NCBI RefSeq assembly: GCF_003590145.2
Contig: NZ_CP060436.1
Span: 2,795,001-2,859,000, forward strand
Length of the DNA stretch: 64,000 bases
Reading direction: 5' to 3'
Source: Pseudooceanicola algae
GTDB lineage: Bacteria; Pseudomonadota; Alphaproteobacteria; Rhodobacterales; Rhodobacteraceae
Shown here: positions 8,550 through 16,806 of the stretch, in pieces
Position numbering within the stretch: position 1 is the first letter of the stretch
Layout of the letters: the number at the start of each line of letters is the position of its first letter
The notes under the pieces: generated by a model
The model's database searches: none
What the model saw: the letters and a program-made list of their open reading frames with translations, nothing else
Told to the model about the DNA's origin: nothing
Program-made: the position numbers and the translations under genes

Positions 8550-9548
8550 CTAACCGGCCGCGTGCCGCCAGCTGGCCGAATAGGCGCCGGTGACGTGGTG
8601 CTCCAACTGGCGCTCGATATCGCCAAGCAGGCTGGAGGCGCCGAAACGGAACAGATCGGGCCGCAGCCAGCGGTCGCCAAGCTCTTCCTTGATCAGCGAC
8701 AGGTAGACCAGCGCGTCCTTGGCCTTGGAAATTCCGCCTGCCGGCTTGTACCCGACGCGATAGCCGGTGCGGTCGTGATAGTCCCGGATCGCCCGGATCA
8801 TCACCAGGCTGACGGGCAGGGTCGCATTGATGCTTTCCTTGCCGGTCGAGGTCTTGATGAAATCCGCCCCCGCCATCATGCAGACCAGGCTGGCCTTGGC
8901 GACGTTTTGCAACGTCCCCAGCTCGCCCGTCGCCAGGATCGCCTTCACATGAGCCTCGCCGCAGGCCGCCCGGAACGCCTGCATCTCGTCATAGAGCGCC
9001 TGCCAATTGCCGGTCAGCACATGGCGGCGCGAGATCACGATGTCGATTTCCGCGGCCCCGGCTTCGACGCTTTCACCGATCTCGGCCAGCCGCAGGTGGA
9101 AGGGCGACAGCCCGGCGGGAAAACCCGTCGACACGGCGGCAACGGGGATACCGCTGCCCTCCAGCGCCTCGACCGCCGCCGGGACCATGTCGTGATAGAC
9201 GCAGATCGCCCCGGTGGTCAGCCCCTGCATGCCCAGTGCCTGCAAAAGGTCGGCCCGCACCGGCTGACGCGCCTTGGCGCATAGCCGACGCACCCGGCCT
9301 TCTGTGTCGTCCCCGCCCAGGGTGGTCAGGTCGATGCAGGAAATCGCGCGGCAGAGCCAGGCCGCCTGGTGGTCCTTCTTGACCGACCGCCGCCCCGGCA
9401 GGCTGGCCGTGCGTCGTTCGATAGCCGACCGGTTGGCCCGCGCAGAAGACACCCAGCCAAGATCGAGCTCGGTGCCGGGGTTGCGCGGCTCGGTCACGGG
9501 CAGGGTTGCCAGTTCGGTCGCGGCTCCTGTGTCCTTCGTGGGCAGCAT
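8550..9548 (-). CDS. deoC: Deoxyribose-phosphate aldolase
   Basis: Class I aldolase that cleaves 2-deoxyribose-5-phosphate into glyceraldehyde-3-phosphate and acetaldehyde in deoxynucleoside breakdown. At 332 residues it is the longer, eukaryote-like DeoC rather than the 259-residue enterobacterial form, with an N-terminal extension of about 60 residues. Lys232 in ADFIKTSTGK is the Schiff-base lysine; Lys202 (VKAILATGEL) and the Lys in GYKPAGGI are also in place. It is the first gene of a likely two-gene unit with the ALDH16-like enzyme, which would handle the acetaldehyde product. Confidence 0.95.
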   Translation of the reverse strand: MLPTKDTGAATELATLPVTEPRNPGTELDLGWVSSARANRSAIERRTASLPGRRSVKKDHQAAWLCRAISCIDLTTLGGDDTEGRVRRLCAKARQPVRADLLQALGMQGLTTGAICVYHDMVPAAVEALEGSGIPVAAVSTGFPAGLSPFHLRLAEIGESVEAGAAEIDIVISRRHVLTGNWQALYDEMQAFRAACGEAHVKAILATGELGTLQNVAKASLVCMMAGADFIKTSTGKESINATLPVSLVMIRAIRDYHDRTGYRVGYKPAGGISKAKDALVYLSLIKEELGDRWLRPDLFRFGASSLLGDIERQLEHHVTGAYSASWRHAAG

Positions 9549-9707
9549 GGCGGGCTCCTGTCGGTCTTGCGCTTGGCCGGCGTGGCTGTCGCCTTGGCCG
9601 GGTCCGGGGGCTATCGGGTCGCGCGGACATTCCCACGGGATCGGCCATCACGCAAGCCGGGCCGGGCGTCGCACCCGGCCATGACCCAGCGGCACGTCCC
9701 GGCGACA

Positions 9708-10427
9708 TCAACCCGCAACGAGAAATTTCTTTGCCAGCGCCCGGAAACCCGCGCGCGCCAGCGCCTCGTCCCGCGTTTCCGTCACCGGGACATAAAGCCC
9801 CTGCAAGGCACCAAGATAGGCCTTGGCCAGCGGCCCATAGCCCAGAAGCACGGCCTGCTGGCCCAGCCAGAGGCTTTTCGCGGCGGCCATTTCTGCGCCC
9901 AGAAGCGCGGCCAGCCCTTTGCCCGGCCCCGTGGCCTCGGCCAGCAGGAAGGGCAGCCGTTCGGCCCGCGACATGGCGTCATCCAGCCCCTCGGGGGCGA
10001 CATCCGCACAGCCAAGCAGCCCGGCCAGACGCCCGGTCACGCTGGCCTGCATGTAAATGGCCTCGCCCGCGCTCAGCGTCACCCAAAGCGTCCGTTCCGC
10101 ACCGACCACCAGCGCCAGACCGTCCCAAGTGGGGTTCAGTGCCTGAAAGCCGATCAGCCGCAGCCGGCATTCCGCTGGAATCCCGCCCAGCGGCGGCAGA
10201 TGGAACCCTTCGGCGCTGCGGGGCAATTGATCGGGCAACAGTTCGGAGGGCAGCGGATCGGCCGGCACGGCGGCATGTCCGACAACGAAACGCTGTTCGG
10301 GGGGCAGATCACGCGGCCCACAGGGGCCCCGGTCATCCCAGAGCCTCTCTCCGTCGATCTCTATCCCCAACCAATCCATGCCCTTTGAGTAATCCGGCAG
10401 GGCACGGGGGTCAATCATTGCGCGCAC
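9708..10427 (-). CDS. Degenerate 2-keto-3-deoxygalactonokinase (DgoK)-like protein
   Basis: About 239 residues. Residues 95-239 align by eye with the C-terminal two thirds of DgoK: VVGAERTLWVTLSAG with YMQASVTGRLAGLL matches the DgoK PGTHxKWV and FRTxMTGEL region, and KGLAALLGAEMAAAK matches its SGLLIGAEVA. The N-terminus lacks the ASKHA phosphate motif (DxGxT) and is about 50 residues short, so kinase activity is doubtful. The gene begins 16 bases after thiQ, with a GTG at 10427 (AGGGCGG upstream) or an ATG at 10418, so it is the fourth gene of the TPP-riboswitch thi operon. Its role there is unknown. Confidence 0.55.
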   Translation of the reverse strand: MRAMIDPRALPDYSKGMDWLGIEIDGERLWDDRGPCGPRDLPPEQRFVVGHAAVPADPLPSELLPDQLPRSAEGFHLPPLGGIPAECRLRLIGFQALNPTWDGLALVVGAERTLWVTLSAGEAIYMQASVTGRLAGLLGCADVAPEGLDDAMSRAERLPFLLAEATGPGKGLAALLGAEMAAAKSLWLGQQAVLLGYGPLAKAYLGALQGLYVPVTETRDEALARAGFRALAKKFLVAG

Positions 10428-10443
10428 GGCCGCCCTGAGCGCC

Positions 10444-11136
10444 TCAGCCGAGGTACCGCTTCAGCGCCTCGGGCGGATTGTCGAGCATCTCCAGCGCGGG
10501 ACGTGGCGGCCAGGCGGTCCCGTCATCGACAAGGATCAGGTCATCGGCAATACGGCGGGCATCCTGGGGGTCATGGCTGACCATCAGCAGGGTCGCCCCG
10601 GTTTCCTCGGCCAGGGCCGCCACGAGGTCCAGCATCTCGGCCCGCAGCGCCGGTCCAAGCGCGGCAAAGGGTTCATCCAGCAGCAGCAAGGGCCGGTCCT
10701 GCACAAGAATGCGGGCCAGCGCAGCGCGGCTTTGCTGACCTCCCGAAAGCGCACCGGGGCGGCGGTCCCCCAGCCCTGCCAGACCGACACGATCCAGCGC
10801 GGCGGACACCCGGTCGCGATCCTCGGCGCTCAGCCGCAGACCGGGGGCCTTTCCCAGCGCGACATTGCGGAAAATATCCAGATGCGGCAGCAGGTTGCCA
10901 TCCTGAAACAGCATGGCAACCGGGCGCTTTCCGGGGCCGGTATCATCCAGACTTTGCCCGTCCCAAAGCACCTGCCCCGCGCTTTGCGGAAAGAAGCCCG
11001 CGATGGTCGACAGCAACGTCGACTTGCCGGCGCCCGAGGGGCCGATCACTGCCGCCCGCCGCCCCCGGGGCAGGGTGAAATCCGCCGTCAGGGAGAAACT
11101 GCCCTGGGTGATCCGCAGATCGCGTAGTTCAAGCAT
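10444..11136 (-). CDS. thiQ: Thiamine ABC transporter ATP-binding protein
   Basis: ATPase of the thiamine/TPP importer ThiBPQ. 230 residues: Walker A GPSGAGKST (32-40), signature LSGGQQSR, Walker [14 protein letters not shown] and the switch histidine in MVSHDPQDA. It begins MLELRDLRI at an ATG overlapping the thiP stop by 8 bases, so translation is coupled; the longer in-frame start at 11178 lies inside thiP. Short length and lack of a C-terminal regulatory domain fit ThiQ rather than MalK/PotA ATPases. It lies under the TPP riboswitch upstream of thiB. Confidence 0.93.
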   Translation of the reverse strand: MLELRDLRITQGSFSLTADFTLPRGRRAAVIGPSGAGKSTLLSTIAGFFPQSAGQVLWDGQSLDDTGPGKRPVAMLFQDGNLLPHLDIFRNVALGKAPGLRLSAEDRDRVSAALDRVGLAGLGDRRPGALSGGQQSRAALARILVQDRPLLLLDEPFAALGPALRAEMLDLVAALAEETGATLLMVSHDPQDARRIADDLILVDDGTAWPPRPALEMLDNPPEALKRYLG

Positions 11137-12676
11137 GCCGCCCCCGGCCTCCCCTATCAAAAACCCAGAAGATACCAAAGCTGAGCAGCAACAGGATCAG
11201 CCCCGCCGCCGAGGCCGCGTCGCTGCGATAGCTGCCCATCAGGCGGAACATCAGCAGCGGCAGGGTTTCCTGCCCCGGCGAGCCGAACAGCGTGATCACC
11301 CCGAGGTCGCCCATCGAAAGCGCCCCCGCCAGCCCGGCGGTGAACCCCAGCGGTCCGGCCAGCCGCGGCAGGGTCAGCCAGCGCAGCCGCGCGATGCCGC
11401 GCAGACCCAGCTGGTCGGACAGGCGTCCGTAGTCGGATTCGACCCGCTCGTAGGCCGGCGCCAGCATTCGCAGGCAGAATGGCAGCGCCATCAGCGTGTT
11501 GACCAGCACCGTGACCGGCAGGGCGAGGCGTCCGGGGATCATCACCGGGTTCACGATCAGGAAATACCCGGTGCCCAGCACCAGCGGCGACAGGGCCAGT
11601 GGCAACAGGCCGATGCCCTGGATCAGGCGGCTTTGCCCCGCCGCCAGCGCCAGCGCCAGCAGCGTCGTGGTCAGCGCCGAAGCCAGTGCGACGACGACCG
11701 AATTGCCCATGGCGGGCCAGATCGTCGCCGGCAGATCCCGCATCCCCGTCACCCCCGCCGCCGCGACCGCCAGCACCGGCGCCAGAAGAAAGACCGTGGC
11801 AAGGCAGAGGCAAAGCGCATCATAGCTGCGTCGCCAGCCACCCGGCGCGTCCCAGCGGGGCAGAAGCCGGTCAAGGCCCGCGCCGCTGCCCTCCATCCGG
11901 GTGACCATTAGCGCCACCATGGCCGCGCCCGCGACCAGCAGGGTCTGCATCAGGGCGAGCATCGCGGCGCGCCCGAGGTCGAAGTCGAACAGGAAAGCCT
12001 GATAAATCGCCAGTTCCACAGTGGTGGCCCGGGGACCGCCGCCAAGGATCAGGGCGACGGCAAAGCTGGCAAGGCAGATGGCAAAGATCGCCGCCAGCGC
12101 GCCGGGGATCACCTGGCGCAGCATCGGTGCTTCGAGCAGGCGGAAGATCATGCGCGGCGGCAGGTCCAGTTGCGCCGCGAGGCGAAAGCGCTCGGCGGGG
12201 ATGGCCTGCCAGCCCTGAAGGATCATCCGGGTGGCCAGCGGCATGTTGAAGAAGACATGCGCGATCACGACCCCATGCAGCCCGTAAATGCGATAGGGGC
12301 CAAGCCCCAGCGGGCCGAGCAGGCGATTGACGAGGCCCTGGGTCCCGAAAACCGCCAACAGCCCCATGACCGCGACAATCACCGGCAGGATGAAGGGCGC
12401 GCCGGTCAGCGACACCAGCAGACGCCGCCCGGCAAAGCGGCGGCGTGCCAGCGCGCGGGCCACGGGAATGGCCAGCAGCACCGACACCAGCGCCGACAGC
12501 GCGGCCTGCGTCAGGGTAAAGCGCAGCGCGGCCCAATCGGCGGCACCGGGCAGGCTGGCGCCGCCCGCGCGCAGAAAGATCGCCGCAAGCGGCGCGCCCA
12601 GCAGGACCAGCAGCCCCAGGGCTGCCCCCCGGCCAAGCGCGCGCCCCATGGTCAGCGCGCCAGGGCGTTGCGCCAT
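11129..12676 (-). CDS. thiP: Thiamine ABC transporter permease
   Basis: Inner-membrane permease of ThiBPQ. 515 residues with about 12 hydrophobic segments arranged as two fused BPD-type permease halves; the ATPase-contacting EAA loops are recognisable (AAQLDLPPRMIFRLLEAP in the first half, SDQLGLRGIARLRWLTLPRLAGP in the second). The fused form is typical of ThiP and iron permeases, and the ThiB and ThiQ neighbours decide the call. The start is uncertain: the ATG at 12676 overlaps thiB by 25 bases, while the ATG at 12649 follows the thiB stop by 2 bases. Neither has a strong ribosome site. Confidence 0.93.
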   Translation of the reverse strand: MAQRPGALTMGRALGRGAALGLLVLLGAPLAAIFLRAGGASLPGAADWAALRFTLTQAALSALVSVLLAIPVARALARRRFAGRRLLVSLTGAPFILPVIVAVMGLLAVFGTQGLVNRLLGPLGLGPYRIYGLHGVVIAHVFFNMPLATRMILQGWQAIPAERFRLAAQLDLPPRMIFRLLEAPMLRQVIPGALAAIFAICLASFAVALILGGGPRATTVELAIYQAFLFDFDLGRAAMLALMQTLLVAGAAMVALMVTRMEGSGAGLDRLLPRWDAPGGWRRSYDALCLCLATVFLLAPVLAVAAAGVTGMRDLPATIWPAMGNSVVVALASALTTTLLALALAAGQSRLIQGIGLLPLALSPLVLGTGYFLIVNPVMIPGRLALPVTVLVNTLMALPFCLRMLAPAYERVESDYGRLSDQLGLRGIARLRWLTLPRLAGPLGFTAGLAGALSMGDLGVITLFGSPGQETLPLLMFRLMGSYRSDAASAAGLILLLLSFGIFWVFDRGGRGRHA

Positions 12677-13653
12677 TCGTCCAGCGCCGTGGCGCGGATT
12701 GCCTCGGCGTCGTCGGGGCTCATCAGCAGGGCCTTCGAGGGATCAACGATCTGGTCAAAGGCCGGCGGCAGGCCTTCATCCGGCATGACGGCGGGATACA
12801 TCCAGTTGGTGGTCGGCAGGATCGCCTGCGCCTCTGATCCCGTCAGGAATTGCAGGAAGGCATCGGCCAGCGCGGGCTGGTCGGTGGCCGCCAGCTTGGC
12901 GGCGACCTCGATCTGCAGGTAGTTCCCTTCCTCGAAGGGAACGGCGACCTTCGAGGCATCGTCTTCGGCGATGACATGGTAGGCGGGCGATGTCGTGTAG
13001 CTGAGCACCATGTCCGCTTCGCCTTCAAGGAACATGCCGTAGGCTTCTGACCAGCCGGGGGTCACGGTGACGATATTGTCCGACAGGGCGTCCCAGATCG
13101 CGGGCGCCTCGTCGCCGTAGGCCGCCTTGACCCAGAGCAGCAGCCCAAGACCGGGGGTCGAGCTGCGCGGGTCCTGGATGACGATGCTCGTATCGCTGTC
13201 CGCAAGGGCGCGGAACGAGGTCGGCAGGTCCGCGCCTTCGTTGCCGACAAAGGCGAAATAGCCCCAGTCGAAGGGCACGAAGGTCGTGTCCGTCCAGGTC
13301 TGCGGCAGGTCGTAATCCGCCGTGACATCGGTTTCGGCAAACAGCCCCGTGGCCTTGGCCGCACCCATCAGCGAGGTGTCCAGACCGACAACGACGTCCG
13401 CCTGGGACCGCGCGCCTTCCAGCCGGAGGCGCGACAGAAGCGCCGCGCCGTCCCCCGCCGGGGTGAAGACCACATCGCAGTCACAGGTTTCCTCGAAAGC
13501 CGCGGCGATGGCCGGGCCCGGCCCCCAGTCGGGCGTGAAGCTGTCGTAGGTATAGACGTTGAGGACGGGCAATTCTTCGGGTGGTGTCTGGGAAGTCTGG
13601 GCGGCCGCATGGCCTGCGATCAGACAACCCGCGGCGAGTGCAAGATGCTTCAC
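12652..13653 (-). CDS. thiB: Thiamine ABC transporter periplasmic binding protein
   Basis: Periplasmic thiamine/TPP-binding component. 333 residues: Sec signal peptide KHLALAAGCLIAGHAAAQ, then ELPVLNVYTYDSFTPDWGPG, the characteristic mature start of ThiB. LRLEGARSQADVVVGLDTSLMGAA follows at about residue 75. The start is a GTG at 13653 with AAGGAGG 5 bases upstream. The frame is open further up but would run into the TPP aptamer, so the longer reading is wrong. A pair of nearby cysteines (CDCDVV) may form a disulphide. First gene of thiB-thiP-thiQ and the DgoK-like gene. Confidence 0.95.
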   Translation of the reverse strand: MKHLALAAGCLIAGHAAAQTSQTPPEELPVLNVYTYDSFTPDWGPGPAIAAAFEETCDCDVVFTPAGDGAALLSRLRLEGARSQADVVVGLDTSLMGAAKATGLFAETDVTADYDLPQTWTDTTFVPFDWGYFAFVGNEGADLPTSFRALADSDTSIVIQDPRSSTPGLGLLLWVKAAYGDEAPAIWDALSDNIVTVTPGWSEAYGMFLEGEADMVLSYTTSPAYHVIAEDDASKVAVPFEEGNYLQIEVAAKLAATDQPALADAFLQFLTGSEAQAILPTTNWMYPAVMPDEGLPPAFDQIVDPSKALLMSPDDAEAIRATALDEWRNALAR

Positions 13654-13703
13654 GGCATCCTCCTTGAGCTGCGGGCGGAGAAAGAGGGGGCCATGGGCGC
13701 CGG

Positions 13704-13793
13704 ACCTTCCCTCCGCCGGTTTTAACCGGATCAGGTTCAACGGGTTCGCATCTGCATCTCAGCCCTTTTGGGGCACCCCGAGGTAAGGCAAAG
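13704..13793 (-). promoter_or_regulatory. TPP riboswitch (THI element) of the thi operon
   Basis: On the minus strand the conserved blocks occur in order: CGGGGTGCCC, then GGGCTGAGAT (the CUGAGA pyrimidine-sensing core), then TTGAACCTGATCCGGTTA, then ACCGGCGGAGGGAAGG. It ends about 50 bases before the thiB GTG. High TPP would fold the aptamer and lower expression, probably by hiding the ribosome site or ending transcription. Confidence 0.96.
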
Positions 13794-13825
13794 CATAGGC
13801 GGGCGGTTGGGGAGCCGCAAGGGGT

Positions 13826-13890
13826 GGCGGGGGCTCTGCCCCGTCTCCGTACCGGAGACTCCCCGGGATATTTGGAACAGGGAAACGGGG
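13826..13890 (-). repeat. Class-1 dispersed intergenic repeat, copy 2 (inverted)
   Basis: Reverse copy of the repeat: CTCCCCGGGATATT then TGGAACAGGGAAAC at 13859-13886, with the GGGGCTCTGCCCC hairpin beside it at about 13830-13842 and a short GTCTCCGTACCGGAGAC stem between. It sits between the TPP aptamer and aroC. Confidence 0.8.
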
Positions 13891-13967
13891 TGGCGCGCGC
13901 CACGGGTGGAATTGCACATGGCAGGGCTTTGGGGTAACTGCGAGACGATCACCTTCCGGAGCCGGAC

Positions 13968-15071
13968 ATGTCATTAAATTCCTTCGGACATCTCTTTCGT
14001 GTGACGACCTGGGGCGAAAGCCATGGCCCGGCGCTTGGCGCGACGGTGGATGGCTGTCCGCCGGGGGTCGACGTCGATGTCGCGCAGTTGCAGGGCTGGC
14101 TGGATCGCCGCAAACCCGGACAGAACAAGTATACCACCCAGCGGCGCGAGGCCGACGAGGTGGAGATCCTTTCAGGCGTCTTCGAGGGCAAGACCACCGG
14201 CACGCCTGTGCAGATGATGATCCGCAATACCGACCAGAGGTCCAAGGATTACGGCGATATTGCCGAGAAATTCCGCCCCGGCCATGCGGATATCACCTAT
14301 TGGCAGAAGTACGGCATTCGCGATTATCGCGGCGGAGGGCGGTCTTCGGCCCGCGAGACGGCCGCGCGGGTGGCCGCCGGTGGGCTGGCGCGGGCCGCGC
14401 TGGACAAGCTGGCGCCGGGGATCGAGATCCGGGGCTACATGACCCAGGTCGGGCCGCATGGCATCGACCGGGCCAGCTTTGACGAGGCGCAGATCGATCA
14501 GAACCCCTTCTGGTGTCCCGATGCCGGCGCAGCGGCGCAGTGGGCAGACTACCTCGACGGGCTGCGCAAGAGCGGCAATTCGGTCGGCGCGATATGCGAA
14601 GTGGTGGCGCGCGGGGTGCCTGCGGGGCTGGGCGCGCCGATCTACGGCAAACTCGACACCGACCTCGCCGCTGCGATGATGTCGATCAATGCCGTCAAGG
14701 GCGTGGAGATCGGCGAGGGCATGAACGCTGCCTGCCTGACAGGCGAGGACAATGCCGACGAGATCTTTTTGGGGAACGACGGCGCGCCCGTCTACAGCTC
14801 CAACCACGCAGGCGGGATCCTTGGCGGGATTTCCACCGGGCAGGATCTGGTGGTGCGCTTTGCGGTGAAGCCGACGAGTTCGATCCTGAAGACAAGACAG
14901 ACGATTACCCGGCGCGGGGAGGCGACCGAGATCGTGACCAAGGGGCGGCACGACCCCTGCGTGGGTATCCGCGCCGTGCCGGTGGGGGAGGCGATGATGG
15001 CGCTGGTGGTTCTGGATCACCTGCTTTTGCATCGCGGACAGATAGGGGACGGTGGCGGCAGGATCGGCTAG
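13968..15071 (+). CDS. aroC: Chorismate synthase
   Basis: Last shikimate-pathway enzyme: converts 5-enolpyruvylshikimate-3-phosphate to chorismate with reduced FMN. 367 residues, normal length. Signatures: [15 protein letters not shown] near the N-terminus, [20 protein letters not shown] (about residues 118-137) and [17 protein letters not shown] (about 277-293). The ATG is preceded by GGAGCCGGAC. Its stop codon is immediately followed by the ATG of the AEC transporter gene, so the two are cotranscribed, although their functions are not obviously linked. Confidence 0.98.
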   Translation: MSLNSFGHLFRVTTWGESHGPALGATVDGCPPGVDVDVAQLQGWLDRRKPGQNKYTTQRREADEVEILSGVFEGKTTGTPVQMMIRNTDQRSKDYGDIAEKFRPGHADITYWQKYGIRDYRGGGRSSARETAARVAAGGLARAALDKLAPGIEIRGYMTQVGPHGIDRASFDEAQIDQNPFWCPDAGAAAQWADYLDGLRKSGNSVGAICEVVARGVPAGLGAPIYGKLDTDLAAAMMSINAVKGVEIGEGMNAACLTGEDNADEIFLGNDGAPVYSSNHAGGILGGISTGQDLVVRFAVKPTSSILKTRQTITRRGEATEIVTKGRHDPCVGIRAVPVGEAMMALVVLDHLLLHRGQIGDGGGRIG

Positions 15072-16016
15072 ATGCTGTCCGTCCTGTCGATCACCTTTCC
15101 GATCTTTGCCATTGTGGGTCTGGGGTATGTGCTGACCCGCAAGGGCGTTTTCGCCCCCCGCGACATGGCTGTCCTTGGCAATTTCGTCATGATGCTGGCC
15201 ATGCCCGCACTGCTTTTCCATGCCACGGCCACCCGCAGTTTCGGCGAATTGATCGACCCCGGCTTTCTTGTCCTTCTCGCTCTGGCCGGGCTGACCACGC
15301 AGGGCATCGCCTGGACCGCGCTGAAGCTGTGGGGCACCGGACCGGCGCGGCGGGCCATCGGGGTGCTTGGCGCGGCCACACCCAATTCCGCCTTTCTGGC
15401 CTATCCGATCATGCAGATCCTGTTCCCCGAGATCGCGCCCCGCGTGCTGGCCATGTGCCTGCTGGTCGAGAATTTCGTGCTGAGCCCCATCGGTCTGGTC
15501 ATGATCGAAGCCACCAACCCTTCCGAGCAACGCCATCCGCTGCGCGTCATCGGGACGCTGGCCCTGTCGGTGCTGCGCCGGCCCTTCATCATCGGGCTGA
15601 TTTTGGGGGCGGGGGTTTCGGTATCGGGGCTGCATATGCCTGTTGCTCTGGACCGGACCCTGGACTTGTTGTCCCAGGCGGCTTCCCCGCTGGCGCTGTT
15701 CGTGATCGGGGGATCTCTGGTCGGGCTGCCCTTGCGCGGGAATTTTCGCCTGGCCGGGGCGCTTGCCGCCTTCAAGTTGTTCCTGCACCCGCTGATCGCG
15801 CTGACCTGGGTGCTGATGCTGGTCCTGATCGGCCTTCCTGCGCCGAGCGGCGATTGGGAAGTCGCCTTGATCCTGTCCACCGCCATGCCGATTTTCGGCA
15901 TCTTCCCCCTGCTGGCCAGAAATTCCCCGCATTCCGGCGCGGCCTCCCTGGCGGTGATGGTCTCGACCGTGGGGGCGTTCTTTTCGCTGCCTGTATTGAT
16001 CGCGCTGCTGGCCTGA
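15072..16016 (+). CDS. AEC (auxin efflux carrier) family transporter
   Basis: Inner-membrane transporter of 314 residues with about ten hydrophobic helices in two five-helix halves. It opens MLSVLSITFPIFAIVGLGYVLTRKG, typical of the family, with the helix-break motif region ALLFHATATRSFGELID in the first half and SPLALFVIGGSLVGLPLRG in the second. Bacterial AEC proteins include malonate, malate and auxin carriers; the substrate here is unknown. The start directly abuts the aroC stop, with AGGA upstream inside aroC. A strong hairpin follows its stop. Confidence 0.88.
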   Translation: MLSVLSITFPIFAIVGLGYVLTRKGVFAPRDMAVLGNFVMMLAMPALLFHATATRSFGELIDPGFLVLLALAGLTTQGIAWTALKLWGTGPARRAIGVLGAATPNSAFLAYPIMQILFPEIAPRVLAMCLLVENFVLSPIGLVMIEATNPSEQRHPLRVIGTLALSVLRRPFIIGLILGAGVSVSGLHMPVALDRTLDLLSQAASPLALFVIGGSLVGLPLRGNFRLAGALAAFKLFLHPLIALTWVLMLVLIGLPAPSGDWEVALILSTAMPIFGIFPLLARNSPHSGAASLAVMVSTVGAFFSLPVLIALLA

Positions 16017-16048
16017 GGGGCCGGTGGCCATGCAGGCCGGGCCCCTTT
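16017..16048 (+). terminator. Rho-independent-type terminator after the AEC gene
   Basis: GGGGCCGG and CCGGGCCCC pair (one bulge) around a 12-base loop, followed by TTT, immediately after the AEC stop codon. It would end the aroC-AEC transcript. Confidence 0.6.
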
Positions 16049-16155
16049 GCGAATTGTTAATCATTTAAGCCGAGCCTTTGTCCCCAGAAACAGGGTCTTT
16101 GTGACAGACCGGATCCGCCGACAGGCTGGCGGGGCGTTGGTTTCAGGAGGCAGGC

Positions 16156-16626
16156 TTGGCAATGCGTCAGGACATTCTATTCGGCAATCGGGGCTTTGCG
16201 GCTGAGGACCTGTCGCCGCAGCGGGGTCGCCGCGAAAGCAGATTGATGGGGATCAGCCTGGTTGCGGTGGCCGCGATAGCCGGGGCGGTTGCCCTGCTGT
16301 CGGGGTGGTTCGGCGGGTTACCGGCAAATGCACAGGCGGGCGGGACGGTGTTGCCAGCGCGCGGATGGAAACCGGAAGAGGCCGAAACGACAGCTTCGGG
16401 GACAGCAGGCAGCGCGATAGTCGCCAATTGGATCGACCGTGATCCGGCGGCGGGGAATCCCGCAACAGGCAATCGGCAAGGGGAGCTTCCGCCACGGGAT
16501 CAGGGGGCCATCTTACAGGCACAGGCCTTTTCCGACCCCCTGGCCCGATCGGAACAGGCAAGCCGATCAGGCGCAGCGGGAGTTTGGCAGGTATCCGGGA
16601 CTGGGAGCAATCTTGACCCGCACTGA
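16156..16626 (+). CDS. Hypothetical single-pass membrane protein
   Basis: I do not recognise a family. The 156-residue frame has a strong ribosome site (AGGAGG at 16145-16150) before a TTG at 16156 or an ATG at 16162. After about 30 basic, soluble residues it has one hydrophobic helix (LMGISLVAVAAIAGAVALLSGWF). A Gly/Ala/Glu-rich tail follows, predicted to lie outside the cytoplasm by the positive-inside rule. The helix, ribosome site and promoter-sized gap upstream support a real gene. The low-complexity tail and lack of homology make it uncertain. Confidence 0.5.
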   Translation: MAMRQDILFGNRGFAAEDLSPQRGRRESRLMGISLVAVAAIAGAVALLSGWFGGLPANAQAGGTVLPARGWKPEEAETTASGTAGSAIVANWIDRDPAAGNPATGNRQGELPPRDQGAILQAQAFSDPLARSEQASRSGAAGVWQVSGTGSNLDPH

Positions 16627-16806
16627 TCAGCCCGGCTGGTCCGGCACCTGCCGAAAGACCACCACTCACGAGCAGTACAGGGGCATCGCGGCGGGACAAT
16701 CCTGCGGTGCCCCTTTTCTCGTTTCCGGGGCAAGCACCGCAATGCGCCCCAGCCGATATGGCATTTGGCGATCGAAGTCGGGGCTGCTTCGGAAGCGCAG
16801 GCCGGT

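Larger units (their letters stand above)
13654..13967. other. Intergenic region with thi leader and repeat
   Basis: 314 bases between thiB and aroC, which point away from each other. It contains the thiB ribosome site, the TPP riboswitch at 13704-13793, the class-1 repeat at about 13826-13890 and the aroC promoter region. No additional gene is supported. Confidence 0.7.

Noticed and set aside
6328-8553. A 741-codon open frame on the plus strand
   Set aside because: It is antisense to the ALDH16 gene, which has every catalytic motif. The antisense translation shows no domain.
14172-16064. A 630-codon open frame on the minus strand
   Set aside because: It lies opposite aroC and the AEC transporter, both clear. 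Gln/Arg/His-rich without homology.
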